A stretch of DNA of 43,955 nucleotides from a virus, in IMG/VR virus record IMGVR_UViG_3300046454_000233, positions 1 to 43,955 of that record, one strand, 5' to 3'. Under the pieces are notes generated by a model that did not search any database, was not told the DNA's origin, and worked only from the letters and a program-made list of their open reading frames with translations. Shown in pieces: positions 7,241 through 15,110 of the stretch (positions are counted from its first letter, which is position 1; each line of letters opens with the position of its first letter). Made by a program: the position numbers and the translations under genes.

Positions 7241-9712
7241 ATGCAACCAGACGAATTACGGCGCAAAACTGATCCGGGCGACGTGTTTACACGTGAGGAT
7301 TACAATGCGCTTGTCGATTTTGTAACACAAGCGGCATACAACCAAGCTGGATACGCCGAACCGGGATTAGTAGGCGTGTATCCAGAGGATGACAAGGAAC
7401 CGCCGTTTTGGCATTTATTTACGGCGACGGATATACCGCCGTATTCTGTTTTTGTACAAGCGAAGCTTGATACATTCGATGGCGATTTACAAGCAACATC
7501 GCCAATCTATGCCATTGCGCATGCAATGGTTGACATTAACGATATTTTATATCTAACGAACGGCCAAACCGCTATGCAAGCGGGTAGCGGCGGCAACGCA
7601 TGGTGCCGCGTTATTGGTTCATACGTTCCGACGCGGCTTGCAATCGACCCAAGTGCGCCAGTTATGCCAACACCGGGACAATGGTGTGGACCAGTACGCA
7701 ATAGTTTATCAGTTTCCGGTAAGGGACACGGTTTAATTTGCATTGCAGTCGAGACACCGCCAGCAGATTCACTAGCGCCAGCAGAATTTTGTTGGTGCAT
7801 TCAACCCGGTAAAACGCCAACGTGGTTAGTAAAAACAAGCGGTGTAGTATCTCCAAATGTTATTGTAAATTTAGCCGTGTGGGCAGGTGCGCCCGGCGCT
7901 GAAGGTGCGCAAAGTACACATTTAGATTGCATTTACAAAGGCACCGGAGTTATTGAACCATTAACGTTTTGTGTCGCAATTGGAATGCAGGGAACGAAAT
8001 ATCTTATTCCGTTGCAAACAACGCCAAGCGAGTTAACGCTTGTTAAGATTATTACCGGACCACAAGACCCTGATACGTGTACTTATCCGGGCGTTGTTTG
8101 TACTCCAAATGAATCGTTAACTTCGTGGTGCGGCGATCCATTTCCAGAAACAGACATTTGTGAAATTCGCATTCTTAATTCTGCGCCCGGCGACGTATCA
8201 ACACCCGGAACATATTATCTAGCAAAACCGATAGGTGATACCGAAGGTGATGGAAGCGGATTGCCAGTCTATGCGGTTCAAGCCGGAACAGGTACAGCAA
8301 TAATCCGATTCGAGCTAACAGCGAATTTGATTATTGATACAGATTCAGCGACGATAAATGCAGTAATACTTGATTGGAATCCAACAACGAAATTGTATAC
8401 AGCAAGTACAAAAGCGATAGTTGTGGTTGACATAACAACACAAAAAAGTCAAGGTAATTGGGAAGGTTATAAGATACAAGGTACGATACCAGCGGGCTAT
8501 CGTGGTTGGGCGGTAAAGAAAGATCGTAAAACCGACACGTCAGAACCGTTACCAGTCTATGAAATCATTTGGATGGAGCATACTGCTAGGGCAATTTCAT
8601 TTCAAACAATAGTAAATGTAAACACCGCGCAATCGTTGCAAGTATACGATGGGCGTGACCCGGAAATGATTGCAGGTAATTTTCCGGTACTCGATACAAT
8701 GGATTTGTTTCGTTGGCGTACGCTTGGCGGCGCGGGCATCGCTATGCGGTGCGATCAAAACACACCGCCGAGTTACGAAATGGTTTGTTGTGAGACGTGG
8801 GCAGGTATTGCAGTTGGAAATTTAACAACAAATCTTGACGACAGTACACAACCAATTGCAGTATTGGATTGGTTTGGTTCGCAACAGGATGTGCAATTTC
8901 CACAATCGCCAGCGGGATTTTTACGTATTGGTGGAACATATCCGCAATCGTTTCCGGGTGCATTATGTATCGGTGCGCTGGATGCAATATTAGGTGTATA
9001 TCGGCCACTTGTTTGCGATCAAGTATCACAATTACAAACAGTAACGCTAGTTAATGATCTTAATGCGGCAGACGATACCGCAGCTATTACTGCTGGTTCA
9101 CAAACCGCTACAATGTTTTGGCCGTTCTCTCAAAATGCGCCGCCGTTTACGTCAGCGTTAAATCCGTTTGCATGTAGTGGAACAGCGGGCGCGTTGATGC
9201 TTGCAATGTGGCATAATGGTGCGGGTTCATGGATACTTATTTGCGGTAACTTACCGTGTGAACGATTATATTTAGGCAGTACAATAGGGGCATTAACCGA
9301 TGGTGGTGTTTTTGAAGTTTCTTTATCAGCAGCATTCACGCCCGGCGTAGTAGTACCTACTAGCCCAATTTTTGCTAGTAATCCGATGAATTATCGGTCA
9401 CTTTCATACGTTACAGTTATTGTTGCCGAGTCTGGTTTCAAACCGTACACATATATAATTGTTGCGTGTCAGCCAACCGCCGTTGATGTTGTAGTTGATA
9501 CAAAATTAGAGGGAATGGATTTTAAGCAACAAAAGCGGCACATATTTGCATATCTATCAGACGAAGCAGATGATTGGGAAACAGTATGGAGCGGCGTTAA
9601 TTGCCCGCCACCCGCGCTAATGGCGAACTATGAACCGAGCGCAGAAGAATTGGCGAGAATAAAAGAAAGACAAAAACAAGTCATGTTAGAAAAAGGGCAG
9701 GAGAAAGTATAA
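7241..9712 (+). CDS. Large tail protein, function unknown
   Basis: 823 residues in the tail cluster, starting 5 bases after the preceding stop and ending with an overlap (TAATG) into the next gene. The N-terminus is helical (FTREDYNALVDFVTQAAY). The rest is beta-rich with many Gly, Pro, Thr and scattered Cys, like tail-tip or fibre proteins; it ends in a charged helix (ELARIKERQKQVMLEKGQEK). I could not place it in a named family. It carries one exact dispersed-repeat site (7659-7670). Confidence 0.7.
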   Translation: MQPDELRRKTDPGDVFTREDYNALVDFVTQAAYNQAGYAEPGLVGVYPEDDKEPPFWHLFTATDIPPYSVFVQAKLDTFDGDLQATSPIYAIAHAMVDINDILYLTNGQTAMQAGSGGNAWCRVIGSYVPTRLAIDPSAPVMPTPGQWCGPVRNSLSVSGKGHGLICIAVETPPADSLAPAEFCWCIQPGKTPTWLVKTSGVVSPNVIVNLAVWAGAPGAEGAQSTHLDCIYKGTGVIEPLTFCVAIGMQGTKYLIPLQTTPSELTLVKIITGPQDPDTCTYPGVVCTPNESLTSWCGDPFPETDICEIRILNSAPGDVSTPGTYYLAKPIGDTEGDGSGLPVYAVQAGTGTAIIRFELTANLIIDTDSATINAVILDWNPTTKLYTASTKAIVVVDITTQKSQGNWEGYKIQGTIPAGYRGWAVKKDRKTDTSEPLPVYEIIWMEHTARAISFQTIVNVNTAQSLQVYDGRDPEMIAGNFPVLDTMDLFRWRTLGGAGIAMRCDQNTPPSYEMVCCETWAGIAVGNLTTNLDDSTQPIAVLDWFGSQQDVQFPQSPAGFLRIGGTYPQSFPGALCIGALDAILGVYRPLVCDQVSQLQTVTLVNDLNAADDTAAITAGSQTATMFWPFSQNAPPFTSALNPFACSGTAGALMLAMWHNGAGSWILICGNLPCERLYLGSTIGALTDGGVFEVSLSAAFTPGVVVPTSPIFASNPMNYRSLSYVTVIVAESGFKPYTYIIVACQPTAVDVVVDTKLEGMDFKQQKRHIFAYLSDEADDWETVWSGVNCPPPALMANYEPSAEELARIKERQKQVMLEKGQEKV
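7659..7670 (-). repeat. Repeat site in gene
   Basis: Read as PVMPT in the 823-residue tail protein. Confidence 0.95.
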
Positions 9713-10650
9713 TGGCAGTCGAATTTTGGGATGGTAGTGTTTTGTTTGGTCCGGGCGGCGTAGCAATGGACGAAAATTGCTGTTGCACCGTTGTACCGTG
9801 CTGTAGTTGTTCTCTTTGTAAACACGTACCTTGTTGTGTAACGGTTGGTATACCGCCGATTGACCCTAGTTCGCTTAATGCTTATATTCCGGGAATTTGC
9901 GACAACGAACAATGGGGCCACGATTTTGAAGGACTTTGGTGGTTGCAATGCGGTAGCGCGCCCGCGCCCGCGAGTATATCGAAAGGGTATTCACCTACTA
10001 AACAAAAAATGCCGCAAGTATTTGTTCCACCATTTACAAAAGCTAAGTATACAGGCAAGAGCGCACCTAATACACGAAATTTTTCTGCTGATAACTTTAT
10101 ACCACAAACATTTCAAAATTCAGCATTTCCGGGCGGCGGTCCATTTTCAACTATTGGTGAAACAGGCGGCGGATGTTGTGGCTATGGTGGTGGAATGCAG
10201 CGCTTAAAATTAAATCCAGCAACCGGATTGCCAGAAACAACAGGTATATCTTGCTTCTGTAATGGCAAAAATGAAGAAGGTGTAATCTTTCCATGCTTTC
10301 CGGGAAGCATATATGCTTATTACTGCTATGCACTTGGACCCGATGGGCTTGGCGATACAGTATTAGCCTTGTTCGCCATCGTTGATATTTATTGTGGCGA
10401 TATGGCAACAACATTTCCGGGCGGATTTTCTCGTTTCTATTCGTTTCCAATGGTTTACACTGATTACGAGTCTTGCAGTTTGCCAGTTGTGAACGTTTGG
10501 TATTACGATGATTGGCAAAGCAGCAGTCAACCACCAATGGCAGGAATTTCGTGGAACAACATACCAACATATTCATTAACCGTTAATCCGATTTATGGAA
10601 CAATCGCTAGTTGTGTACCGATTCCATTTATCGCGGGCGCGGAAGCATGA
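9712..10650 (+). CDS. Cysteine-rich tail-cluster protein
   Basis: 312 residues. The N-terminus has an exceptional cluster, ENCCCTVVPCCSCSLCKHVPCC is paraphrased here as eleven Cys within about 22 residues (positions roughly 22-43), and more Cys pairs follow (GGGCCGYGGG, ISCFCNGKN). Such clusters suggest metal binding or dense disulphides in an extracellular virion part. It lies between tail genes and the replication promoter. Family not recognised. Confidence 0.65.
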   Translation: MAVEFWDGSVLFGPGGVAMDENCCCTVVPCCSCSLCKHVPCCVTVGIPPIDPSSLNAYIPGICDNEQWGHDFEGLWWLQCGSAPAPASISKGYSPTKQKMPQVFVPPFTKAKYTGKSAPNTRNFSADNFIPQTFQNSAFPGGGPFSTIGETGGGCCGYGGGMQRLKLNPATGLPETTGISCFCNGKNEEGVIFPCFPGSIYAYYCYALGPDGLGDTVLALFAIVDIYCGDMATTFPGGFSRFYSFPMVYTDYESCSLPVVNVWYYDDWQSSSQPPMAGISWNNIPTYSLTVNPIYGTIASCVPIPFIAGAEA

Positions 10651-11072
10651 CGTACGAAAACTATTATTGCAGTTATGCCAATGGCATACCGATATGCACC
10701 GTATGCGGGCGCGAGCTACCGAAAGAGCTATTACGCTTTTGCGATGCAGAGCTATCTAACGCGCATCGACCATGCATCGGACACCCGACATTCAAACCAC
10801 CACGTAAAAACGAGCGCCCAACAGAGTGCGTACACCGTGGCGAGTTCGTCAAGTTGATTTCGTGCGCGTCATGCAATCCAGACAGCGAACAAGCTAAATG
10901 GAAAGTCAAGGTATTTAGGTGCGCGATTTTCAAATATTGCTCAATCCAAATCCCGCTAATAAATGCCGGGTGTTGCGAAACGTGCGAACAAATCGAGTAT
11001 CGACCACGTATAGAGGGGACAAGCGAGCAGAAAAACGGAACGGGAAAAAATCTCGAAAATAATTCCAAATAG
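10647..11072 (+). CDS. Small Cys/zinc protein with CxHRGE motif
   Basis: 141 residues from ATG 10647, which overlaps the previous stop (ATGA). An upstream in-frame GTG is possible but lies inside the preceding gene. Cys motifs: CTVCGRELP, then TECVHRGEFV, SCASC, FRCAIFKYCSIQ and AGCCETCEQ. The C-HRGE ... CxxC ... C ... C ... CxxC pattern resembles a cysteine domain I associate with planctomycete proteins (from memory). Probably zinc- or Fe-S-binding; role unknown. An exact dispersed-repeat site encodes CSYAN near its start. Confidence 0.6.
   Translation: MTYENYYCSYANGIPICTVCGRELPKELLRFCDAELSNAHRPCIGHPTFKPPRKNERPTECVHRGEFVKLISCASCNPDSEQAKWKVKVFRCAIFKYCSIQIPLINAGCCETCEQIEYRPRIEGTSEQKNGTGKNLENNSK
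10670..10681 (-). repeat. Repeat site in gene
   Basis: Read as CSYAN in the CxHRGE protein. Confidence 0.95.
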
Positions 11073-11075
11073 GGC

Positions 11076-11104
11076 TTGACAAGCTGGCCGTTTCATGGTA
11101 TAAT
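11076..11104 (+). promoter_or_regulatory. Consensus sigma70 promoter for the replication operon
   Basis: TTGACA (11076-11081), a spacer of exactly 17 bases, TATAAT (11099-11104): a perfect match to the housekeeping consensus. It begins directly behind the end of the tail cluster and reads into the helicase gene. Expected start of transcription is near 11111, giving a leader of about 55 bases that is A/C-rich and poor in G. Confidence 0.88.
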
Positions 11105-11165
11105 GTCGATACCAGCGGGCAGACAGAAACACGACAAAACAGCACAAAACAGGTCAAAGCAGGCA

Positions 11166-13133
11166 ATGATTGCACTTACAGAAGCAACCGCGAAACTACT
11201 CAAACCGCTAAACATACAGCCGAACGACCGGCTATCTTTGATCTTGGACGGCGATAAATTCGTTGCCGAGATTTTCACGCTAAAAGCGGACGGTACGCGC
11301 ACGTTTGCGAGCTTTCAAGCGCGAACGCATTTTCCGGCGCGAGTACCCGAGCGCGTTGCACCGAAGCACCACGGTAATCGTTTCGATACGTGGGCATTCG
11401 GAGCAACCGACACGACCGCGCAGATTATTTATCACTTGTGGAAACCGGAGCAATTGATTTTCGTTGGCAAAGATGCGCAAGTCACGTACGAATATTTGTG
11501 CGCGTCAAGTTTCGCAAGTGATCGTATTTCGGAAATCATTGCGAACTATACCGAAAACAAATCAGTACCGAAGCACGCGCTAGCGATGCACCCGGAACAA
11601 CCGCTAACGCCATATCAGCAAGTAGCGGCGTCTTGCGGTACGCTTGCGGAGGGTTTCGGGTTATTCATGGAGCAAGGAACGGGCAAAACTCCAACGTCGA
11701 TTTCGTGTATTTGTACCGACGCGATTAGAATCAACGCGCGACAAAATCGGATGCATAGAACGCTAATCGTTTGCCCTAAAAACGTACGCTTGAATTGGAT
11801 TGACGAATTTGAGAAGTTTGCAAACATTCCGGGACGCGCAACGATCTTGCGTGGCGACAATATCGACCGAATCAAGTTGCTAATCGACGCACTATCGAAT
11901 CCGAATGGCAACGGCGACAAGTACACGGCGGTAATTATCAGCTACGAAATTATGTCAAGAATGTTGGAAGCGTTGAAAACGATTGAGTGGGATATGATGA
12001 TACTTGACGAGTCGCACAGTATCAAATCGACCACAACGAAGCGTGCGAAGTCTGCGCACGTGTTACGCGATGTTGCTGCAAAGCGATTGGTTTTAACAGG
12101 CTCGCCAGTTGGAAATTCGATTCTTGATTTGTACTCGCAATTGGAATTCATAAATAAAGGCGCATCGGGTTTCACAACTTGGAAAGCGTTCAAAGAATTC
12201 TACGGGATTTACATTCAAGACGAATCGACCGGCGGATTTGAAAAATTGGTTGGCATTCAAAATTTACCGTTTATGAAAGAGCGGCTAGCGCGGTACACGT
12301 ACATTATCAGCAAGAAACAAGCGTTGCCGGAATTGCCTGATAAAGTTTATGACGTACTCGAATGCGGTATGTCGCCAGAGCAATCGGACGCATACGAATC
12401 GCTACGCGATACGCTCATGGCGGAAATTGAACACGAACTAGATACAAGCGGACAACCGCAAGCGGTAACGATCAACAATGCGTTAACCAAATTGCTACGC
12501 TTGGCGCAAATCACAAGCGGACATATCGGCCTAGATGCGGTGTACGCAGAAGATGGTACGATGTTAATTCCGAAGCGCATTAAATACTTCGCGCAGAATC
12601 CTAAACTCGATGCGCTAGTTGAAGCGCTGAAATCAAAAGGTCCAAACAGCAAATCTATCGTGTGGGCATGTTGGACGGCAGATATTCAGCAGATTACGGA
12701 GCGCTTGGAACGTGAGGGAATCGACGCGGTAACGTTCTACGGCGGAACAAACGAAGCGCAGCGGGCCGAAGCGGTAAGGCGGTTTAATTTCGACCGCGCT
12801 TGTCGCGTGATTATTTGCAACCCGGCAGCGGGCGGAACGGGCGTAAATCTGCTAGGTTATCCGCCCGGAGCGCCAGAGGGTTATGATACGAATTGCGATC
12901 AAGAATATTTCTATTCGCAAAACTGGTCACATTTGACACGCGCACAGGCGGAAGATCGGGCGCACCGGATTGGTACTCGACAAAATTTACAGATTACAGA
13001 TTTGTGCGTACCCGGAACAATCGACGAAGAAATTCGGGTGCGTGTTTTGAAGAAAAAGCAAACGGCAATGGAGATTTCCGACATTCGTGAAATCTTGAAA
13101 ACGATTTTGAAAGGTGGATACAAAGATGAATAA
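11166..13133 (+). CDS. SNF2-family DEAD-like helicase/ATPase
   Basis: 655 residues from ATG 11166 (MIALTEATAKLL). An in-frame TTG at 11076 is excluded because it is the -35 box. Motif I is FMEQGTGKTPTS (about residue 170), motif II MMILDESHSI (about 280), motif III LVLTGSPVGN, and the C-terminal RecA domain has NPAAGGTGVNLLGY and AQAEDRAHRIGTRQN (about 595). These are SNF2 helicase motifs; phage members remodel or unwind DNA during replication or recombination. First gene of the replication operon. Confidence 0.94.
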   Translation: MIALTEATAKLLKPLNIQPNDRLSLILDGDKFVAEIFTLKADGTRTFASFQARTHFPARVPERVAPKHHGNRFDTWAFGATDTTAQIIYHLWKPEQLIFVGKDAQVTYEYLCASSFASDRISEIIANYTENKSVPKHALAMHPEQPLTPYQQVAASCGTLAEGFGLFMEQGTGKTPTSISCICTDAIRINARQNRMHRTLIVCPKNVRLNWIDEFEKFANIPGRATILRGDNIDRIKLLIDALSNPNGNGDKYTAVIISYEIMSRMLEALKTIEWDMMILDESHSIKSTTTKRAKSAHVLRDVAAKRLVLTGSPVGNSILDLYSQLEFINKGASGFTTWKAFKEFYGIYIQDESTGGFEKLVGIQNLPFMKERLARYTYIISKKQALPELPDKVYDVLECGMSPEQSDAYESLRDTLMAEIEHELDTSGQPQAVTINNALTKLLRLAQITSGHIGLDAVYAEDGTMLIPKRIKYFAQNPKLDALVEALKSKGPNSKSIVWACWTADIQQITERLEREGIDAVTFYGGTNEAQRAEAVRRFNFDRACRVIICNPAAGGTGVNLLGYPPGAPEGYDTNCDQEYFYSQNWSHLTRAQAEDRAHRIGTRQNLQITDLCVPGTIDEEIRVRVLKKKQTAMEISDIREILKTILKGGYKDE

Positions 13134-13473
13134 CAGCAAACACGCCTACGTTATCGAGCGTGTTAAGTTTGATATTTCAACGGTGCTAGATCATGCACCC
13201 GTTGTTTATATCTTTGAAGATTTGGAACGGCGTCCGTCGATTTTCTCGCAAGAGTATTGCGCCGAATTGGAGCGGCGTTTTGCGGAATACGGGTTTGACC
13301 CCGACAAGGATTTTATCGTGTTGGCGGGCAACATGATTGCAGTTGCGTGCGCGGTTTCGGTATTGTCCGCCGAGTATGGCGAAGTCAATACGCTCGCGTA
13401 CGATGCGCAGAAACGTGAGTACGTACCAGTGAAAATCGGAATCGAATTAGAATTAGAAAGGGAAGCGGGTTAG
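13126..13473 (+). CDS. Conserved-looking small protein, unknown
   Basis: 115 residues from ATG 13126, overlapping the helicase stop by 8 bases, with AAGGTGG upstream. Mixed alpha/beta, acidic; includes SQEYCAELERRFAEYGFDPD and a hydrophobic helix NMIAVACAVSVLSAEYG. Tight coupling to the helicase suggests co-translation and a replication-related role. Not recognised. Confidence 0.6.
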   Translation: MNNSKHAYVIERVKFDISTVLDHAPVVYIFEDLERRPSIFSQEYCAELERRFAEYGFDPDKDFIVLAGNMIAVACAVSVLSAEYGEVNTLAYDAQKREYVPVKIGIELELEREAG

Positions 13474-13475
13474 TT

Positions 13476-14042
13476 ATGCCAACTACTATGCCAGTCTCAG
13501 CGGCGCGAGTTTTTACGGAAGTCAAACATGCACACGAACAGATTTACACGGCACTAAAAGCGCTCAAATCGCTTGCTGCGCAATCCGGCAGCATTACCGA
13601 ACTAGCGAACATTGCACACGCGATAAACCAATCTCAGAAGCTTACAGCGGATACAGATAAAGATATTCGGATGTTTCTGGAAACCGTCAAGAAAGCGTTG
13701 TGCGTGTTGTGGGTACAGAGTGACCTAAGCGGCGAGCCAGCGCCAATCAAAACCGATTACGTTACGGCGACACCATCCGTTAAAATGGTGTTGTCGGTTC
13801 CGTCGCGCAAAACGGATTTCGCCAGTTATGCCAAGCTAATGACGCATCTTGGCGTACCACAACATTTGTGGGATATGCCGGAAGGTCAAAGCGTGGTCGC
13901 GGACGTTCATTATCCGGGATTTGTTGATTACGTTTCGTCGCTAGTCGAGCAAGGCGCACCACTACCGCCCGGTTGCGACCCGGCGAAACTATCGCCAGTT
14001 TACAAAGTAGTGTTGAACAGCCGAAAGGAAGTGTTGGCATAA
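13476..14042 (+). CDS. Unknown protein framed by repeat sites
   Basis: 188 residues. The start ATG 13476 is inside a one-mismatch repeat copy and the stop codon TAA is inside an exact copy (14034-14045); a third copy lies in the body (13823-13834). The N-terminal half is helical (TALKALKSLAAQSGSITELA), the C-terminal half Pro-rich. No family recognised. Confidence 0.62.
   Translation: MPTTMPVSAARVFTEVKHAHEQIYTALKALKSLAAQSGSITELANIAHAINQSQKLTADTDKDIRMFLETVKKALCVLWVQSDLSGEPAPIKTDYVTATPSVKMVLSVPSRKTDFASYAKLMTHLGVPQHLWDMPEGQSVVADVHYPGFVDYVSSLVEQGAPLPPGCDPAKLSPVYKVVLNSRKEVLA
13823..13834 (-). repeat. Repeat site in gene
   Basis: Read as ASYAK; one of two exact copies with a pyrimidine before the core. 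Confidence 0.95.
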
Positions 14043-14045
14043 CTG
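14034..14045 (+). repeat. Repeat site over a stop codon
   Basis: Read as LA-stop at the end of 13476-14042. Confidence 0.95.
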
Positions 14046-14107
14046 GAAACGAAAGTTGAAACTAGACAGGCTCGAAAACTCAATTCGTAAAGGTGAAGGT
14101 CAAAATT

Positions 14108-14968
14108 ATGTCAACAGAAGTAACGAAATACGGACAAGGCGGATTACCCGCCAATCCCGCGCCCGATTTTATCAAAAAGTATCAAGGCGAAACCGGCGTT
14201 GAAGGAACGCAACAGTTTATTAAACCGAGTCGGTTGAAGATCATCCAAAAAATGGCGCGCCCGCCGTTTGCCGATGCGTTCAATACCGGCGACGTTGCGA
14301 TGGTTCCAGAAATGTTGCTGATTGCGCCGATTCAGTTAACAGAAAAAGGCAAGTCGATGGAACGCGGCGCACCATTTCATTTCGTGCCGTTGTTTTTCTT
14401 TCCTGAATGGTGTTGCTGGAATCCGATTCAAACAGCAGGCCAATTGGACGCGATTCGTGAGCGTTCGTTAAATCAAGATTCGGTTATTGCGAGAAAGGCG
14501 CGCAACCGAGACTTAAAACCGGAAATCTGCCCGGAATGGCCGAGCGAAAACTTGCGGTATCAAGAGCATTTGAATTTCGTGATTACGATCATCGGTAACA
14601 ATCCGGCCCGCGATTGTAACGTGATCGTATCATTCACGCGCGGAGAACACCGAACCGGCTCGACGCTATTAAGCATTTTGCGGTTGCGCAAAGCGCCAAT
14701 GTTCGGCCAACAGTTTGAAGCGGTTTCGACGTTTCGACCCGGAACAGGGAAAGGTGATTGGTACGGATTGGACATTACCGCGCCAACCGTGCTAAGTGGC
14801 ATTGGTTCATGGGTTACGGACCCGGCGACGTTCGCGGAGTACGAAGCGGCGCATAACGTGTATAAAAAAGCACACGCCGAGAGTACACTTGTGGTTGATT
14901 ACGGCGACAGCGATTTAGAGGCGGAAGCTAATGCAGTAGACATTGCCGACAACCCGGACAATATGTAA
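14108..14968 (+). CDS. Replication-module protein, possibly ssDNA-binding
   Basis: 286 residues from ATG 14108 (MSTEVTKYGQ), preceded by AAGGTGAAGG. Contains many aromatic and basic residues that could contact DNA (FVPLFFFPEWCCWNP, VIVSFTRGEHRTGSTLLS) and an acidic tail (VVDYGDSDLEAEANAVDIAD) as in single-stranded DNA-binding proteins. It precedes the primase-helicase. The SSB idea is inference from position, tail and composition; no OB-fold signature was confirmed. Confidence 0.5.
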   Translation: MSTEVTKYGQGGLPANPAPDFIKKYQGETGVEGTQQFIKPSRLKIIQKMARPPFADAFNTGDVAMVPEMLLIAPIQLTEKGKSMERGAPFHFVPLFFFPEWCCWNPIQTAGQLDAIRERSLNQDSVIARKARNRDLKPEICPEWPSENLRYQEHLNFVITIIGNNPARDCNVIVSFTRGEHRTGSTLLSILRLRKAPMFGQQFEAVSTFRPGTGKGDWYGLDITAPTVLSGIGSWVTDPATFAEYEAAHNVYKKAHAESTLVVDYGDSDLEAEANAVDIADNPDNM

Positions 14969-14978
14969 TCGGGCATCG

Positions 14979-14990
14979 TTGGCATAACTG
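14979..14990 (+). repeat. Repeat site, intergenic
   Basis: In the gap before the primase-helicase. Confidence 0.95.
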
Positions 14991-15110
14991 AGTGTGGAAG
15001 TGCCGTACGGCGGTACTGTAAAACCGAATTTGGGTTTGCCCCTGGGATTCGGGCCGCCGTGCGGTTTATTTACCTTACAGCTTTTGCATGGATTGCGAGC
15101 GCATATCTAT

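Noticed and set aside
11076-11165. Helicase start at TTG 11076
   Set aside because: That TTG is the -35 box of the promoter; transcription starts downstream of it.
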